A DNA stretch of 64,000 bases, from positions 124,001-188,000 of the forward strand of contig SWBL01000007.1 of assembly GCA_024195585.1 (NCBI GenBank). Direction: 5' to 3'. Source of the DNA: Aureobasidium sp. EXF-3400. Lineage: Eukaryota; Ascomycota; Dothideomycetes; Dothideales; Saccotheciaceae. The translations under genes were made by a program, and so were the position numbers. How positions within the stretch are numbered: the first letter of the stretch is position 1; each line of letters begins with the position of its first letter. This document shows, piece after piece, positions 55,018-64,000 of this stretch. Below the pieces are notes generated by a model. That model saw nothing but the letters and a program-made list of their open reading frames with translations. It ran no database searches and had not been told where the DNA came from.

Positions 55018-55741
55018 TTGCCCGCTATAAGACTCTGGCTATAATATGCTATTGGACTAAGGGATTTGTCGATACACTGGCAGAAGAGAGCATTTGGTGA
55101 GCATAGGCTCGGAAAGAAGACCTGTGCCGAAGAGATTCTTGCAATGGCTTGGATACGGACCTCCAGGAAGAAAAGTATAAGCGTGATGCAGACGCTGTCA
55201 GCAGCCAGCTGAACTGTCGAGTAAGCATGCATGAAGAAAATCACTCAAAGAGAACACTGCAGCGGAAAAATGAACGGCCTTCGAGGCAAGATGAGAAGAA
55301 ACTGGAGACGTGACCAGTGTTAGGATCACTGGATGAAGAGGGTATAAAGGTTTATAAACTGCCGAAGAAGAGATCACAGAGACCTCATTATATATAGTGA
55401 AAAGAGATCATTCGCCCATGCCATAGTATCAGGCAATACCGCATTCAGTATGCAACAAATAGTAAGAACGGAAAAACAAGAATAAACAGCTGGTCTTCCC
55501 ATATGCCGCACGCTGAACATGCAAGAAGAAAAAAGTAAAACGCAAAACACAAAAGTCTAGACTAAATATGTCATAATTCATTGCTTGCTCCCCTTCGAGA
55601 AAAGACCGGAAACAGTAAGAAGAAAGGAAACATGAACGACTAGCAAAAAGAACAACGCAACTGTCTTGGGTATTTGGGGGCATGTTGTAATGCAGTGACT
55701 CAAAACGAAAAATGGACGAGATTCAAATTATGGGCCAGCTC
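55018..55741. other. Convergent 3' intergenic stretch
   Basis: About 720 bases between converging genes; A-rich, no supported gene. Confidence 0.4.
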
Positions 55742-56575
55742 TCAAACATGTCTCCCTCTCTTTCCTCCACGATCAGATCCATCTCTGCCGTTGTTCCCAA
55801 ACGATAGGCCGGAGATGTCGAAAAAGTCTCCCAGGTTCTTGCGTTTGGAGCCAGCGCCGGAGCCCATAGAACCGAGGTTTATGGATGCAATTCTGTTGTT
55901 ATTATTGTTGTTGTTCGAACGGTTGTGATTGTTCCGTCGTCTGGAGTGGACTTCAAGTCTCACTGGGTTGGCGGATGTGGAGGAGTTGGGCGAGTCGGTA
56001 GGAGGATTGTTGGAGGCATCCATGTCTACTTCCCGGTCGTGGTTTGGAGGGGGGTATGCCAGTGACGAGCGAAAGGTAAAGGTATCCGCCTGAGGGACAG
56101 TAGCGTCTGTGCGGGTGACTTGTGGTTGTTGTTGATGTTGGGTTGGAGGGAGCTCGGTATTGACAGGTTCGGGTTGTGGTTGGTCTTGAATCGCAACAGG
56201 AGCGGTGGTAGGCTTCCTGACGACCTCCGGGCTCGAGCTTCGAGGTTGTTCTTCTTGCTCTTCCTCTTCATCCTCGCTCTCACGAGCGGCCGAATGTGCG
56301 CCATCAAAGCGTTCAGTAGCCCATTGCCTCACACTCCAACCCTCGCCGTCACCGAGACCAAGGTTTTCCTTGTCGAGAAAAGACAGTAGATCGTCCAAGG
56401 CATCCTGATAGCCGGCAGCGCGTGATCTTGCCTGCTCAGATGCAGCGTTCTTGTATAGGTTTGTGACGGAGAGAGCGGCAGCTTTGAAGGCTGAAAGGAG
56501 TTCTTCCGGGGGTTGGTGGTTGCGGCGAGGCGAGGTGCGCGGAAGCGATGTGTTGAGGCTGCGCATCGAATCCAT
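55742..56575 (-). CDS. HAPSTR1-like (C16orf72 family) protein (277 aa)
   Basis: A single exon. Residues about 23-90 are helical and conserved-looking: ELLSAFKAAALSVTNLYKNA, then RAAGYQDALDDLLSFLDKEN and WSVRQWATERF. This resembles the HAPSTR1/TAPR1 (C16orf72, DUF4588) family, stress-response regulators partnered with the E3 ligase HUWE1 in animals. The rest is disordered: an acidic stretch, Pro/Gln-rich runs, an Asn run and a basic C-terminus (SGAGSKRKNLGDFFDISGLS and GGKRGRH) that could act as a nuclear signal. The family call is from memory of the pattern and is tentative; the coding status is firm. Confidence 0.7.
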   Translation of the reverse strand: MDSMRSLNTSLPRTSPRRNHQPPEELLSAFKAAALSVTNLYKNAASEQARSRAAGYQDALDDLLSFLDKENLGLGDGEGWSVRQWATERFDGAHSAARESEDEEEEQEEQPRSSSPEVVRKPTTAPVAIQDQPQPEPVNTELPPTQHQQQPQVTRTDATVPQADTFTFRSSLAYPPPNHDREVDMDASNNPPTDSPNSSTSANPVRLEVHSRRRNNHNRSNNNNNNNRIASINLGSMGSGAGSKRKNLGDFFDISGLSFGNNGRDGSDRGGKRGRHV

Positions 56576-57029
56576 CGTCGCCGAAGGATGGAAGGCTTTC
56601 AGTAACGAGCGGCGTGCTAGAAGAGTATCCGGGGTGGGTGCAGGGCGTGGTGGTACAGAGTCGATGATATTGGGCGATGGTCGATGGGTTGATGACTGAA
56701 GAAAGAGGATTTAGGCGGGGTCTGGCTAGACTTTCCTGTCTGGAGGGGTTTGCACAAAACCACTCCCTCTGACGTATATCACAGTCTTTAGCCGTGTTGG
56801 CTCGAAGAGAGAATGAGGCAGTGAGAGTCGATGGACGAGTGTAGAGCTTTCTGTCGTATTCTTCTAGTCGTTGCTGTGGAGCTGATGAAGGACCGTTCTC
56901 ATAATTCTCTTTCTTTGTTCACCATCGAAGGTCAAAGTCATCAAGAGTGGCACGTGCGCAATGCATTGTTATACCTCGACCATGTGAACGCCTATGCATA
57001 TTCATCTACATCGACTGTCCATCTGACTT
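56576..57029. other. Intergenic region, tandem minus-strand genes
   Basis: Holds the promoter of the HAPSTR1-like gene and the 3' end of the epoxide hydrolase gene. Nothing else recognised. Confidence 0.4.
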
Positions 57030-58202
57030 CTACAAGCCATCAAGAAACTTGCACACCGCCTCGATCACTAATTCAGGCTGTTCCTGCTGCACCCAGTGAC
57101 CCGCATGTGGAATGAATGTGACGCCTCTGAAATCAGCACAACTTTCCTTGTACCCGTCCAGCGCTCCAGGCTGCTGGTAATTCCCCCAATCCTTTTCTCC
57201 GCTGATGAATGCACAAGGCACCTCGATCTTCCTACCTGCGAATAACAGCATATCCGCCTTCTGTATCTGCGATGAACTGGTCTGTGCTCTATACCAATTC
57301 AATCCACCTTGGAATCCGACTCGCTGCCATTCTTCCACATAGACTGCCAACTCCGCGTCAGGCAGCCATTTGGTCGTCACGGTGCCGTTCTCACTTCTCA
57401 TCATGTCCGATATCGTCTCTGGCATGCTGAGGGTCTTTGGCATGATGTAGTAGTATGGCATCTTTTCCAGTTCTGAAGCAGTCCACGATTCCAAAGGCTT
57501 CGGATCGTTTCCATGCCAGTCGGCTGATTTGACGTGAAAGTATCCTCGAAGAAATTCGTGTAGTCCTTGCGATGCTGTCTCCCAATTTTTCGAAGCATCG
57601 GAAGTTGAATTGTACCATTTGTAGTGCTTTCTAGGCGGGTCGAGTTTTGCAAGCTCCGCTTGGATGTCTGATTTCGCGTTTGAGTCACATCCAGGGTGTG
57701 TGATGGACTCCGCTGAAACCTTTACACCGAAAGCTGGAGTTGGCGGTGCGTGGTGAGGATGCGACATCTGAATACAACTCTTGAACACGTCAGGTCGCAT
57801 GAGAGGTGCCATCGAGCTAGAAACTGCGCCAAAGTCGTGTCCAATGTGACAATGCACTTCGTTGTATCCCAGCGCGTAGACCAAGCATACAAGATCCCTG
57901 ACCAAATTCGTCATGGTAAATTGATTCAAATCGACCTCATGGAATGACCGTGTGTCCCAGCCAGTGGTTCTGCCGTAGCCTCGTTGATCAGGTGCGACAA
58001 CGTAATATCCTCGGGCTGCTAAAGCTGGCATGATTTTTCGCCAGGAAAAGGCTATCTCTGGGAACCCATGAGTCAAGAGTATTAGAGGATTATCTTTCTG
58101 TCCAGCAGAGATGACATGGAATACAAGACCACACGAGTCTGTGCAGTCAATGTAAGACTCCTCGAGACCGTGTGGTAGCGGTAGTGGTTTGATCGATGTC
58201 AT
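57030..58202 (-). CDS. Soluble epoxide hydrolase (alpha/beta hydrolase)
   Basis: A single exon of 390 residues. It should open epoxides to diols through an Asp-ester intermediate, in detoxification or oxylipin/secondary metabolism. Motifs: oxyanion HGFPE at 45-49, PDQRGYGRTTG, the nucleophile elbow GHDFGA with Asp 123 (Asp, not Ser, marks epoxide hydrolases and haloalkane dehalogenases), cap-domain tyrosines in a region with EKMPYYYIMP, an acidic member near 346 (ISGEKDWG) and the catalytic His 369 in HAGHWVQQEQP. The HGxP motif and Tyr-rich cap favour epoxide hydrolase. No signal peptide. Upstream in-frame codons to 58358 lack family likeness, so the ATG at 58202 was chosen. Confidence 0.9.
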   Translation of the reverse strand: MTSIKPLPLPHGLEESYIDCTDSCGLVFHVISAGQKDNPLILLTHGFPEIAFSWRKIMPALAARGYYVVAPDQRGYGRTTGWDTRSFHEVDLNQFTMTNLVRDLVCLVYALGYNEVHCHIGHDFGAVSSSMAPLMRPDVFKSCIQMSHPHHAPPTPAFGVKVSAESITHPGCDSNAKSDIQAELAKLDPPRKHYKWYNSTSDASKNWETASQGLHEFLRGYFHVKSADWHGNDPKPLESWTASELEKMPYYYIMPKTLSMPETISDMMRSENGTVTTKWLPDAELAVYVEEWQRVGFQGGLNWYRAQTSSSQIQKADMLLFAGRKIEVPCAFISGEKDWGNYQQPGALDGYKESCADFRGVTFIPHAGHWVQQEQPELVIEAVCKFLDGL

Positions 58203-59504
58203 GGTGAAAGAGCTGATGGTTGTTGTGCAAAGGTTACAGTGCGCGATTGTGTTGATGTTAGGAGAGCAGATGGGACACGACAAGCACGTCAGAGAGGAGT
58301 CGACAAGCTCCAGTCTCCAGTTCTCCGCTTTACCGAGGTCGCTCTTTTGCGTGTACAAGCACTCGGAATGTCAAGGACTGAGGTTGTCCAACTGGCACAA
58401 ACACTGCCACGGCGGAGGTTTGAAAGCCCGGTATTCACCTACATTGGTCGGGGTTGTCAATGTCCGGACTGCTTGAACGCAGCACGAAGTGTGTGCATAG
58501 CAAAAAGGGCTCGAGAGACTGGTGTTTGAAGTCGCGCCCTCCGGGACCCACCGATCTTTATATGGCATTTCCTCATGGTTGCCATGGGCGTATCAGGACT
58601 TCCTCGGAGGAGCTTTGTTAAGATCAACCTGGCACGAGCGCAACGTATGGAGTACAGATCAACGGCTTGATCAGCAACCAATTCCAGCACAGCGGTTGCG
58701 ACGTGTAACAACTTTTGATGGTTCTCATGTTGTGCTCCAACCTTCTCACAATGGCATGACCAAGAAGAACTTCACGTTGATTGTCTTGTGGCTCCTGCTG
58801 TCTCTATTTCTCGAGACATGGGAATCACAAGTCTGACAAATTCGTCGTGGAGGCAGGCTTCACATGGGCCAAGACCAAACAGATCGGCAGGTGTGGATGA
58901 CGCGAATTTAACATGAAGAGTTGAATCGAGCAGAACCACCATGGCGAGGCGATATAGACCGGAGATGATGGACAGATGGTGTATCAAGTGGGCATGAACA
59001 AGAAAATGCGAGACACGAGACTCCTCATAGCGCCACTGGCATCAGCAAGACGTCGATGGAGGCCTTCGTCTTGTTGTCTTCGCAAAGTGGTTCAGCGGTA
59101 GGGCACGGGCATTCTCGGCAGCGGGATCGTCATGGGCTGGAAGTTGCAAAAGCTTAAGAGATGCGAGTTGAGACAAGGAGGAAAGGCATGTTGGAACGGT
59201 CCAACTGCGTCTTTGCTTCTCCTTGTCTCTTCCATTTCGTCGTCGACACAACATTCATCACGGGTATTCTTGTGTGCCAGTCCATCCAGATCCGCGACTC
59301 GCACAGCATCGATAGCCTCAACAGGCGCCGACACAGTTCCAGTCAAGACTTCCCCAGGCACGTCATGTTTGCTTTGTGACGCGCTGGAATTCTCTCGCCC
59401 TTTCGAAACCAATCTCTCGTCGCAAGTGTCCGTTCTAGACACACCATCCCTCCACCAAGGCATTTCTTGACATCAATTGACGTCTCGGACGTCCCAGCGT
59501 CACG
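58203..59504. promoter_or_regulatory. Divergent intergenic region of 1.3 kb
   Basis: Separates the epoxide hydrolase gene (minus) from the large plus-strand gene. Open frames inside overlap on both strands and show no domain. It should hold both promoters. Confidence 0.4.
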
Positions 59505-62500
59505 ATGCCCTTATTTGCTCGCAAGCGTGCGAGTTCGCAGCCGGTTGGTCCCGTGTACAACATGTATCTTCGTAACGAGTGCTCACAACAACTTTAGCCG
59601 CTGCCCCGTGGGCCTCCCCCAAGTTCATCGGCCTCGATAGCAGCGAGCGCCGCTTTTCTTAACAAGTCTCCTTCGGCCGCCTCGCTATCTGCCGCCGCTG
59701 CCGGTGCCGCCCTCCGATCCCTCACCTCGTCGCCGGAGCCCGTGGGATCTATACAGACCAAGCGCATGGTCAGGAGAGGTTCCCAATCCTCGGTAGGCGG
59801 TGGCTCTATCATGGGCGGAAATCCCAGGAATAGCATGGTCAGACAGACTAGTAGCTCGTCCATGTCGGACCGAACATTCAGATCTCCCTCGCCCGGCGGC
59901 AGGCAAAGAGCCTTATCGCCTGCGCCCGACGCTCCTCCAGTTCCCGCCATTCCCCAGAGTGTCATCCGATCACAGCGAAGAGCCGCGAGTCTTGATGTGC
60001 AAAATCGCATCAGTCTACCCAGTCCAAGCACACCCAGGAGTGCGCAGCGCAACACCAGTGTCGACCGAGCAGGAAGGACGCTCAACTTGCCGACAAAGCC
60101 TGGGCTGAAGAGAGAAGATAGCACCAATTATTCGCGGCCCATGAGTCCTGCTCGCGCCGTTTCTCCTCCTCCCCGACCAAACTCGAGTGTCGGCTGGTTC
60201 ACCTCGCCCAAGGTCAGCAACGGAACTCCTCGTGCGGACCCATCGCCCGCCAGACCCCAATCCGCTCTCGCCTATTCTTCCCCAACAGCCAGGAAAATAC
60301 AACAAGACGTGCAGAACGCTGCCAACGCGCCCGTCAAGAAGAACAAGAAGACCGTCACTGAAGGCGCCCGTCTGGCCAATGGCACCATGAATACTGCCCC
60401 TACTGGTTCTGTCATGCGCACCACACCTCAATCACCTGTTCAACCAAAGGCCGCGCAGCCCCAGCCCATTCAGACAGAGACGACACCCAAGAAGAAGAAA
60501 AGGACAACGGTTGTGCCTCCTGTAGACACCCAGGCATCAGGAGGCTCTTCCCTTGCGCCAGCCAATCCTTCTCCAAGCACGATTGCTTCCAACAGCCCAA
60601 GCTCTCCCCGTGCTACGGGTATTCTGCACAAACAACCATCTGTGGTCCGCGAAGATCCCAAAGCTGAAGCCATTGCTGAGACTCAATCGAAACCCAAGCC
60701 CAAAACTACCCCAGTCAAGCACAATCTTCTCAGATCGCTCCGAGATACCGACCCAGGCACTCTCCCTGGTACCATCACCACGTCTGAGGGACCGGTCCAG
60801 GCTTACGTTGCTCCCAATGGCACCCGTCCACGAGCTGTCAGTCTGGATATTCCTAGAGGCTACGGTCAGCGTGCCGGTTCTTCCAGTCCTTCTCGCAACA
60901 TGCATGCACACTTCGTCGAAGGCTCGTCTTTGGTGACACCCATGAGCATCAGGCATCAACCACCTCCTCGATCCGTCTCACCTATGAAGTCGGCACTTAG
61001 ACAGTCTCCGGCTTCATCGGTCAGGAACATGTCTCCCAACGTTGCCGTCAATGGTAAGCCGAAAGCCCCGCCTAGTGAATTATCCGATACCACATCTTTG
61101 GCTTCCCAGGACGGCACCAAATCCGCCAAGGTGAAGAAAAGTGTTCGTATCAGCGAAGATGGTAGTAACCCAATCCCGCCCGCTGTTGACCCTAACGCGC
61201 GAAGGGAGCTGTCAGGCTCTTGGGACAACAACGAGTCCAACGAGATTATGAAGCCACGATCGGCGCTTCCATCTTTCAGCAGCGTCAGAGGTCGCAAGCT
61301 TGAACAAGCAGAGAAGCCTGAAAGGGTCACCGAGACTGTGTCTTCCAGCATGACAAACAGCGCAAGCACTTTGCCAGATCACCGTGAAGCTTCCAATGAC
61401 CAGCTGGTGGGCGCAGTCCTTGCTCAGCACTATGCACAGAAGGAACGCAAGTTCGATACACCGTCCGCCACTACAAACGAGCCACTGCCTCCTCAAGTCA
61501 CTAGCAAGGAAACATCAGCCGACTTGTCAGACTCGGTCTATTCAGGGGACGAGGCGGAAACTTACTCCCACCCTCCCACTCAGGCTGAGAAGACAGTCGC
61601 CCAGGATGGAACGGTAGCTTCTAACCGCGAGCCTGCGACCTCGGATCACAGTGTAGATGCTCCTGAGGCAAATCCGATCGAGAACGCTGTGCCTGAACTC
61701 GCTCTCCAGCCTCCCACACCTGGCGTTGAGGAGGAATCCGAACCCCCGTTGGACGCAGCTGCAGCGCAATCCGCCCCGAGACCCGTGCTTAAGCAGCGCA
61801 ACAGTATGCCCGGATCCTGGGACGGTCAAGATTGGGAGCAGCAGAAGCCCGCTTCGCTCTCGAGGCAAGCGGTCCGCGATGAAGCTCTCTTGTCCGAGAA
61901 CGACTCCAGCGATGACGAGGCGGCAGACTTGCACCCTGCTCAGACTTCAGTTGAAGGAGTGTCACCGGTGCTGCAGCCTATCTATGAATCGGACTCCGAC
62001 GTAAGTGAAGATTTCGCTGATGCCGAAGAAGACTTCGAACATGGCGGCTTCGCCTCTCTAGATGCGATCGTCGAGAGTCCTGTGACCAAGCCCGCAGCCG
62101 TTATTCCAAGCCCTCCAATCAGCCCGCAGGCTGCCCTTCCGCCTTCAAGAGCCAATATGTCAGACTCGTCTACTCTTAGCGACGAGCAGCTTGACAACAC
62201 CGATTGGAATTCTGCCACCGCTTACTGGAGTAGTCTGAGCAGAAAAAAGAGGTTGGAGCTCGAAGCCGAAGCTGAAGCTGCAATTGCTGTTCCGATTGTT
62301 GAATCTGCGCCCAAGCCTAAGAAGAAGAAGCAGCCGGTTGATCAACTGGACATTATGAATCCCACTACATTCGCACCAGCTGCAGTCTCCACCAGAGATG
62401 ATCCCTTCGAGGCCGAAGAGCAGCAAGAGTCGCGTGCACCTACGATGCGAAAGTCGATGCGTACATCTGGTGAGTCGGAGCGTACATCGAGCGAATCTCA

Positions 62501-63944
62501 GATGCGCAAGTCCATGCGTGGGCCTCCTGCACCTGTTGCTTCTTCAAACGAGACACACATGCGCTCGTCAATGCGTGCTGGTGGATCAGCTGGCTCTGGA
62601 GGTTCTATGAAGACCTCGATGCGCGGTGATGCTGGCGCTAAGCCTTCTAAGAGAGCGTCGGCTCCTGTCACAACTAGCATTCCTGGAGCCGGTTCCGCCG
62701 CCGCGGCAGCGGCCAGGTCTCAGCCAGTGCAGAAGCCCTCCAAACCAGTCGCTGCTCCTCTGCCAGCTTACGACTCCGACTCCGAGTCCAGCTTCAAGAA
62801 GAACAAGCGCCGTGGTTCTGTTTCGACTGTGGATTCTATGGGCAAATACGCCATGAAGCGGTCAATGCGCTCTGGTTCAGTGGATGCTGGCCCCCCACAA
62901 CCCGAACGTGGACGAGAAGTTGCTTCGCCAGCCAAGAATGGATCAGGAAGATTCAGTCTGCGTTCTCTTTCTCCAACGGGCTCTTTCTTGGGTCGCAATC
63001 AAGGCGAGAAGATCAGGCAATCCCTGCGTGGTGCACCGGTCGATGATGCTCCCACTATGCGCGGCAAGAACAACAGAGCTTCGCGTGATACAAAGGCACA
63101 ATCCGGCCTGAGCATGTCTGGCTTCGGCAAATCGAAGGCCGCTCCTGCACCAGCACCAAAGGCAAAATCTGGAGGTTTCAGATCTCGATTTGCAGACAGC
63201 GATGACGAAGACGATGCTCCTCGAGGAGCATACCGCAGTCGCTTTGCCGATTCTGATGATGAAGATACACCTGTTGGTCCTCCTAAGAATATGCCTGCCA
63301 ACCTTGCGCCGGTCCGCGGTATTCCCAAGCGCAGAGGTCAAGACTCGGATTCGACAGATCTTTCCGACTCTGAAGATGAGGGTCGCAACGGAAAGAAGAA
63401 GACTAAAGCTAGCAACAAGCCTCCTGTACCCAGCCAGTCAGACATTGATGCAGCAATGGAGGCTGCCCGACGCAATGTCGCCGCCATGAACGGTGGTCGC
63501 GAGCCCGGAGTGCCTCAACCGCCCCCAGTACCAGCAAGCGACACCGCAATCCCAGAGACGCCCTTGACGCCAACGAGACGCAAGGGTTTCCTCGGCAGCG
63601 TACTTCGCAGAAACAGCTCTTCGTTCGTCGCACAGTCACCAGTCGACTCACAACATCCTCGTAGCCCCACCACCATGCGTCAGCCTAAGCTGCAAAGACG
63701 CACAACACCACAGAACTGGCCTTTAGCCACAGCAGGCACCAACGGCAACGCTGCCCATGACTCCAGACCAACAACCAGCGACGGCGTTCCCAGCATGAAA
63801 AAGTCAATGCGACCAGACAACAGACGCAGCATGAGCGGCAACGACCTCAACAACATGGCCAACGGAGACACTATGCAAAGCGCCACCTCAGGAAAGAAAA
63901 AGAAGTTCTCGGGGCTGAGAAAGCTATTCGGCCTACACGATTGA
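59505..63944 (+). CDS. Large disordered Ser-rich protein with SMR-motif repeats (1464 aa)
   Basis: A 16-codon exon (59505-59552, MPLFARKRASSQPVGP), a 45-bp intron and one long exon (59598-63944) give 1464 residues. No enzyme domain is seen. The N-terminal third is basic and Ser/Pro-rich with many RxxS sites; a block near 370-460 (SLRDTDPGTLPGTITTSEGP, then ATRPRAVSLDIP-like text) looks conserved. Between about 966 and 1130 the motif M-[RK]-x-S-M-R recurs five times, with more copies at the end. Two copies of SRFADSDDED stand at about 1211 and 1229. The C-terminus KKKKFSGLRKLFGLHD is a basic amphipathic helix suited to membrane or lipid binding. It is probably a cell-cortex or membrane-associated scaffold under kinase control; this is inference. 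The stop is followed by only 56 bases of window. Confidence 0.85.
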
Positions 63945-64000
63945 GCGACTCCAAATAATGAAGCAGAGGGCCAAACAGAACAAAACCGAGCTGGGATGTG

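Noticed and set aside
59080..59160. D-arm-like GTGGTTCAGCGGTAGGGC suggesting a tRNA
   Set aside because: No T arm follows and the acceptor pairing is imperfect; likely chance.
1..64000. CRISPR array, intact transposon, integrase or secondary-metabolite cluster
   Set aside because: No repeat-spacer pattern, transposase, reverse transcriptase, PKS or NRPS domain was seen; the transporters and epoxide hydrolase are scattered among housekeeping genes.

Overview
The window is nuclear DNA of a filamentous ascomycete (Pezizomycotina; a Dothideomycete would fit, but that is a guess). The evidence is many short introns of 45-60 bp with GT-AG borders, a Zn2Cys6 protein, fungal-only families (Som1, Opy2, PDR-type ABC-G, fungal F-box and STAND N-terminal types), and genes closely packed on both strands without operons. 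Exon borders were read by eye from splice motifs and reading frame. Coordinates are spans; exons are given in the evidence.

Region 1 (1-10.7 kb) is gene-poor and looks accessory. It holds a four-exon gene of uncertain function with a DEDD/RNase H-like signature (1902-3184), an 18-bp minisatellite just behind it, a decayed tandem paralogue (about 4.9-6.3 kb), broken coding fragments (6.6-7.8 kb) and an intron-bearing tRNA-like gene with a Pol III terminator (8523-8667).

Region 2 (10.7-24.5 kb) is central metabolism: an MFS drug/H+ antiporter-type transporter, neutral trehalase, NADP-dependent isocitrate dehydrogenase, an alpha/beta hydrolase and isocitrate lyase. The two isocitrate-consuming enzymes lie less than 3 kb apart. 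A small hypothetical gene ends the block.

Region 3 (25.3-38.6 kb) holds lineage-specific genes: an F-box gene with an apparent frameshift, a protein resembling the N-terminal domain of fungal STAND proteins, a 2EXR/F-box-like small protein, an acidic-tailed protein, a multi-exon gene that could not be fully resolved, a small coiled-coil protein, and a Zn2Cys6 gene with an in-frame TAG that a weaker splice donor could remove.

Region 4 (38.9-64 kb) is dense, conserved housekeeping: a Gyp2/Mdr1-type TBC RabGAP, a PDR-type ABC transporter, TAF8, Som1, an XRCC2-like RecA-family protein, an Opy2-type HOG-pathway membrane anchor, a DMAC1-like complex I assembly factor, a HAPSTR1-like protein, a soluble epoxide hydrolase and a 1464-residue disordered protein with repeated SMR motifs. 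No CRISPR array, intact transposon or rRNA gene was recognised.
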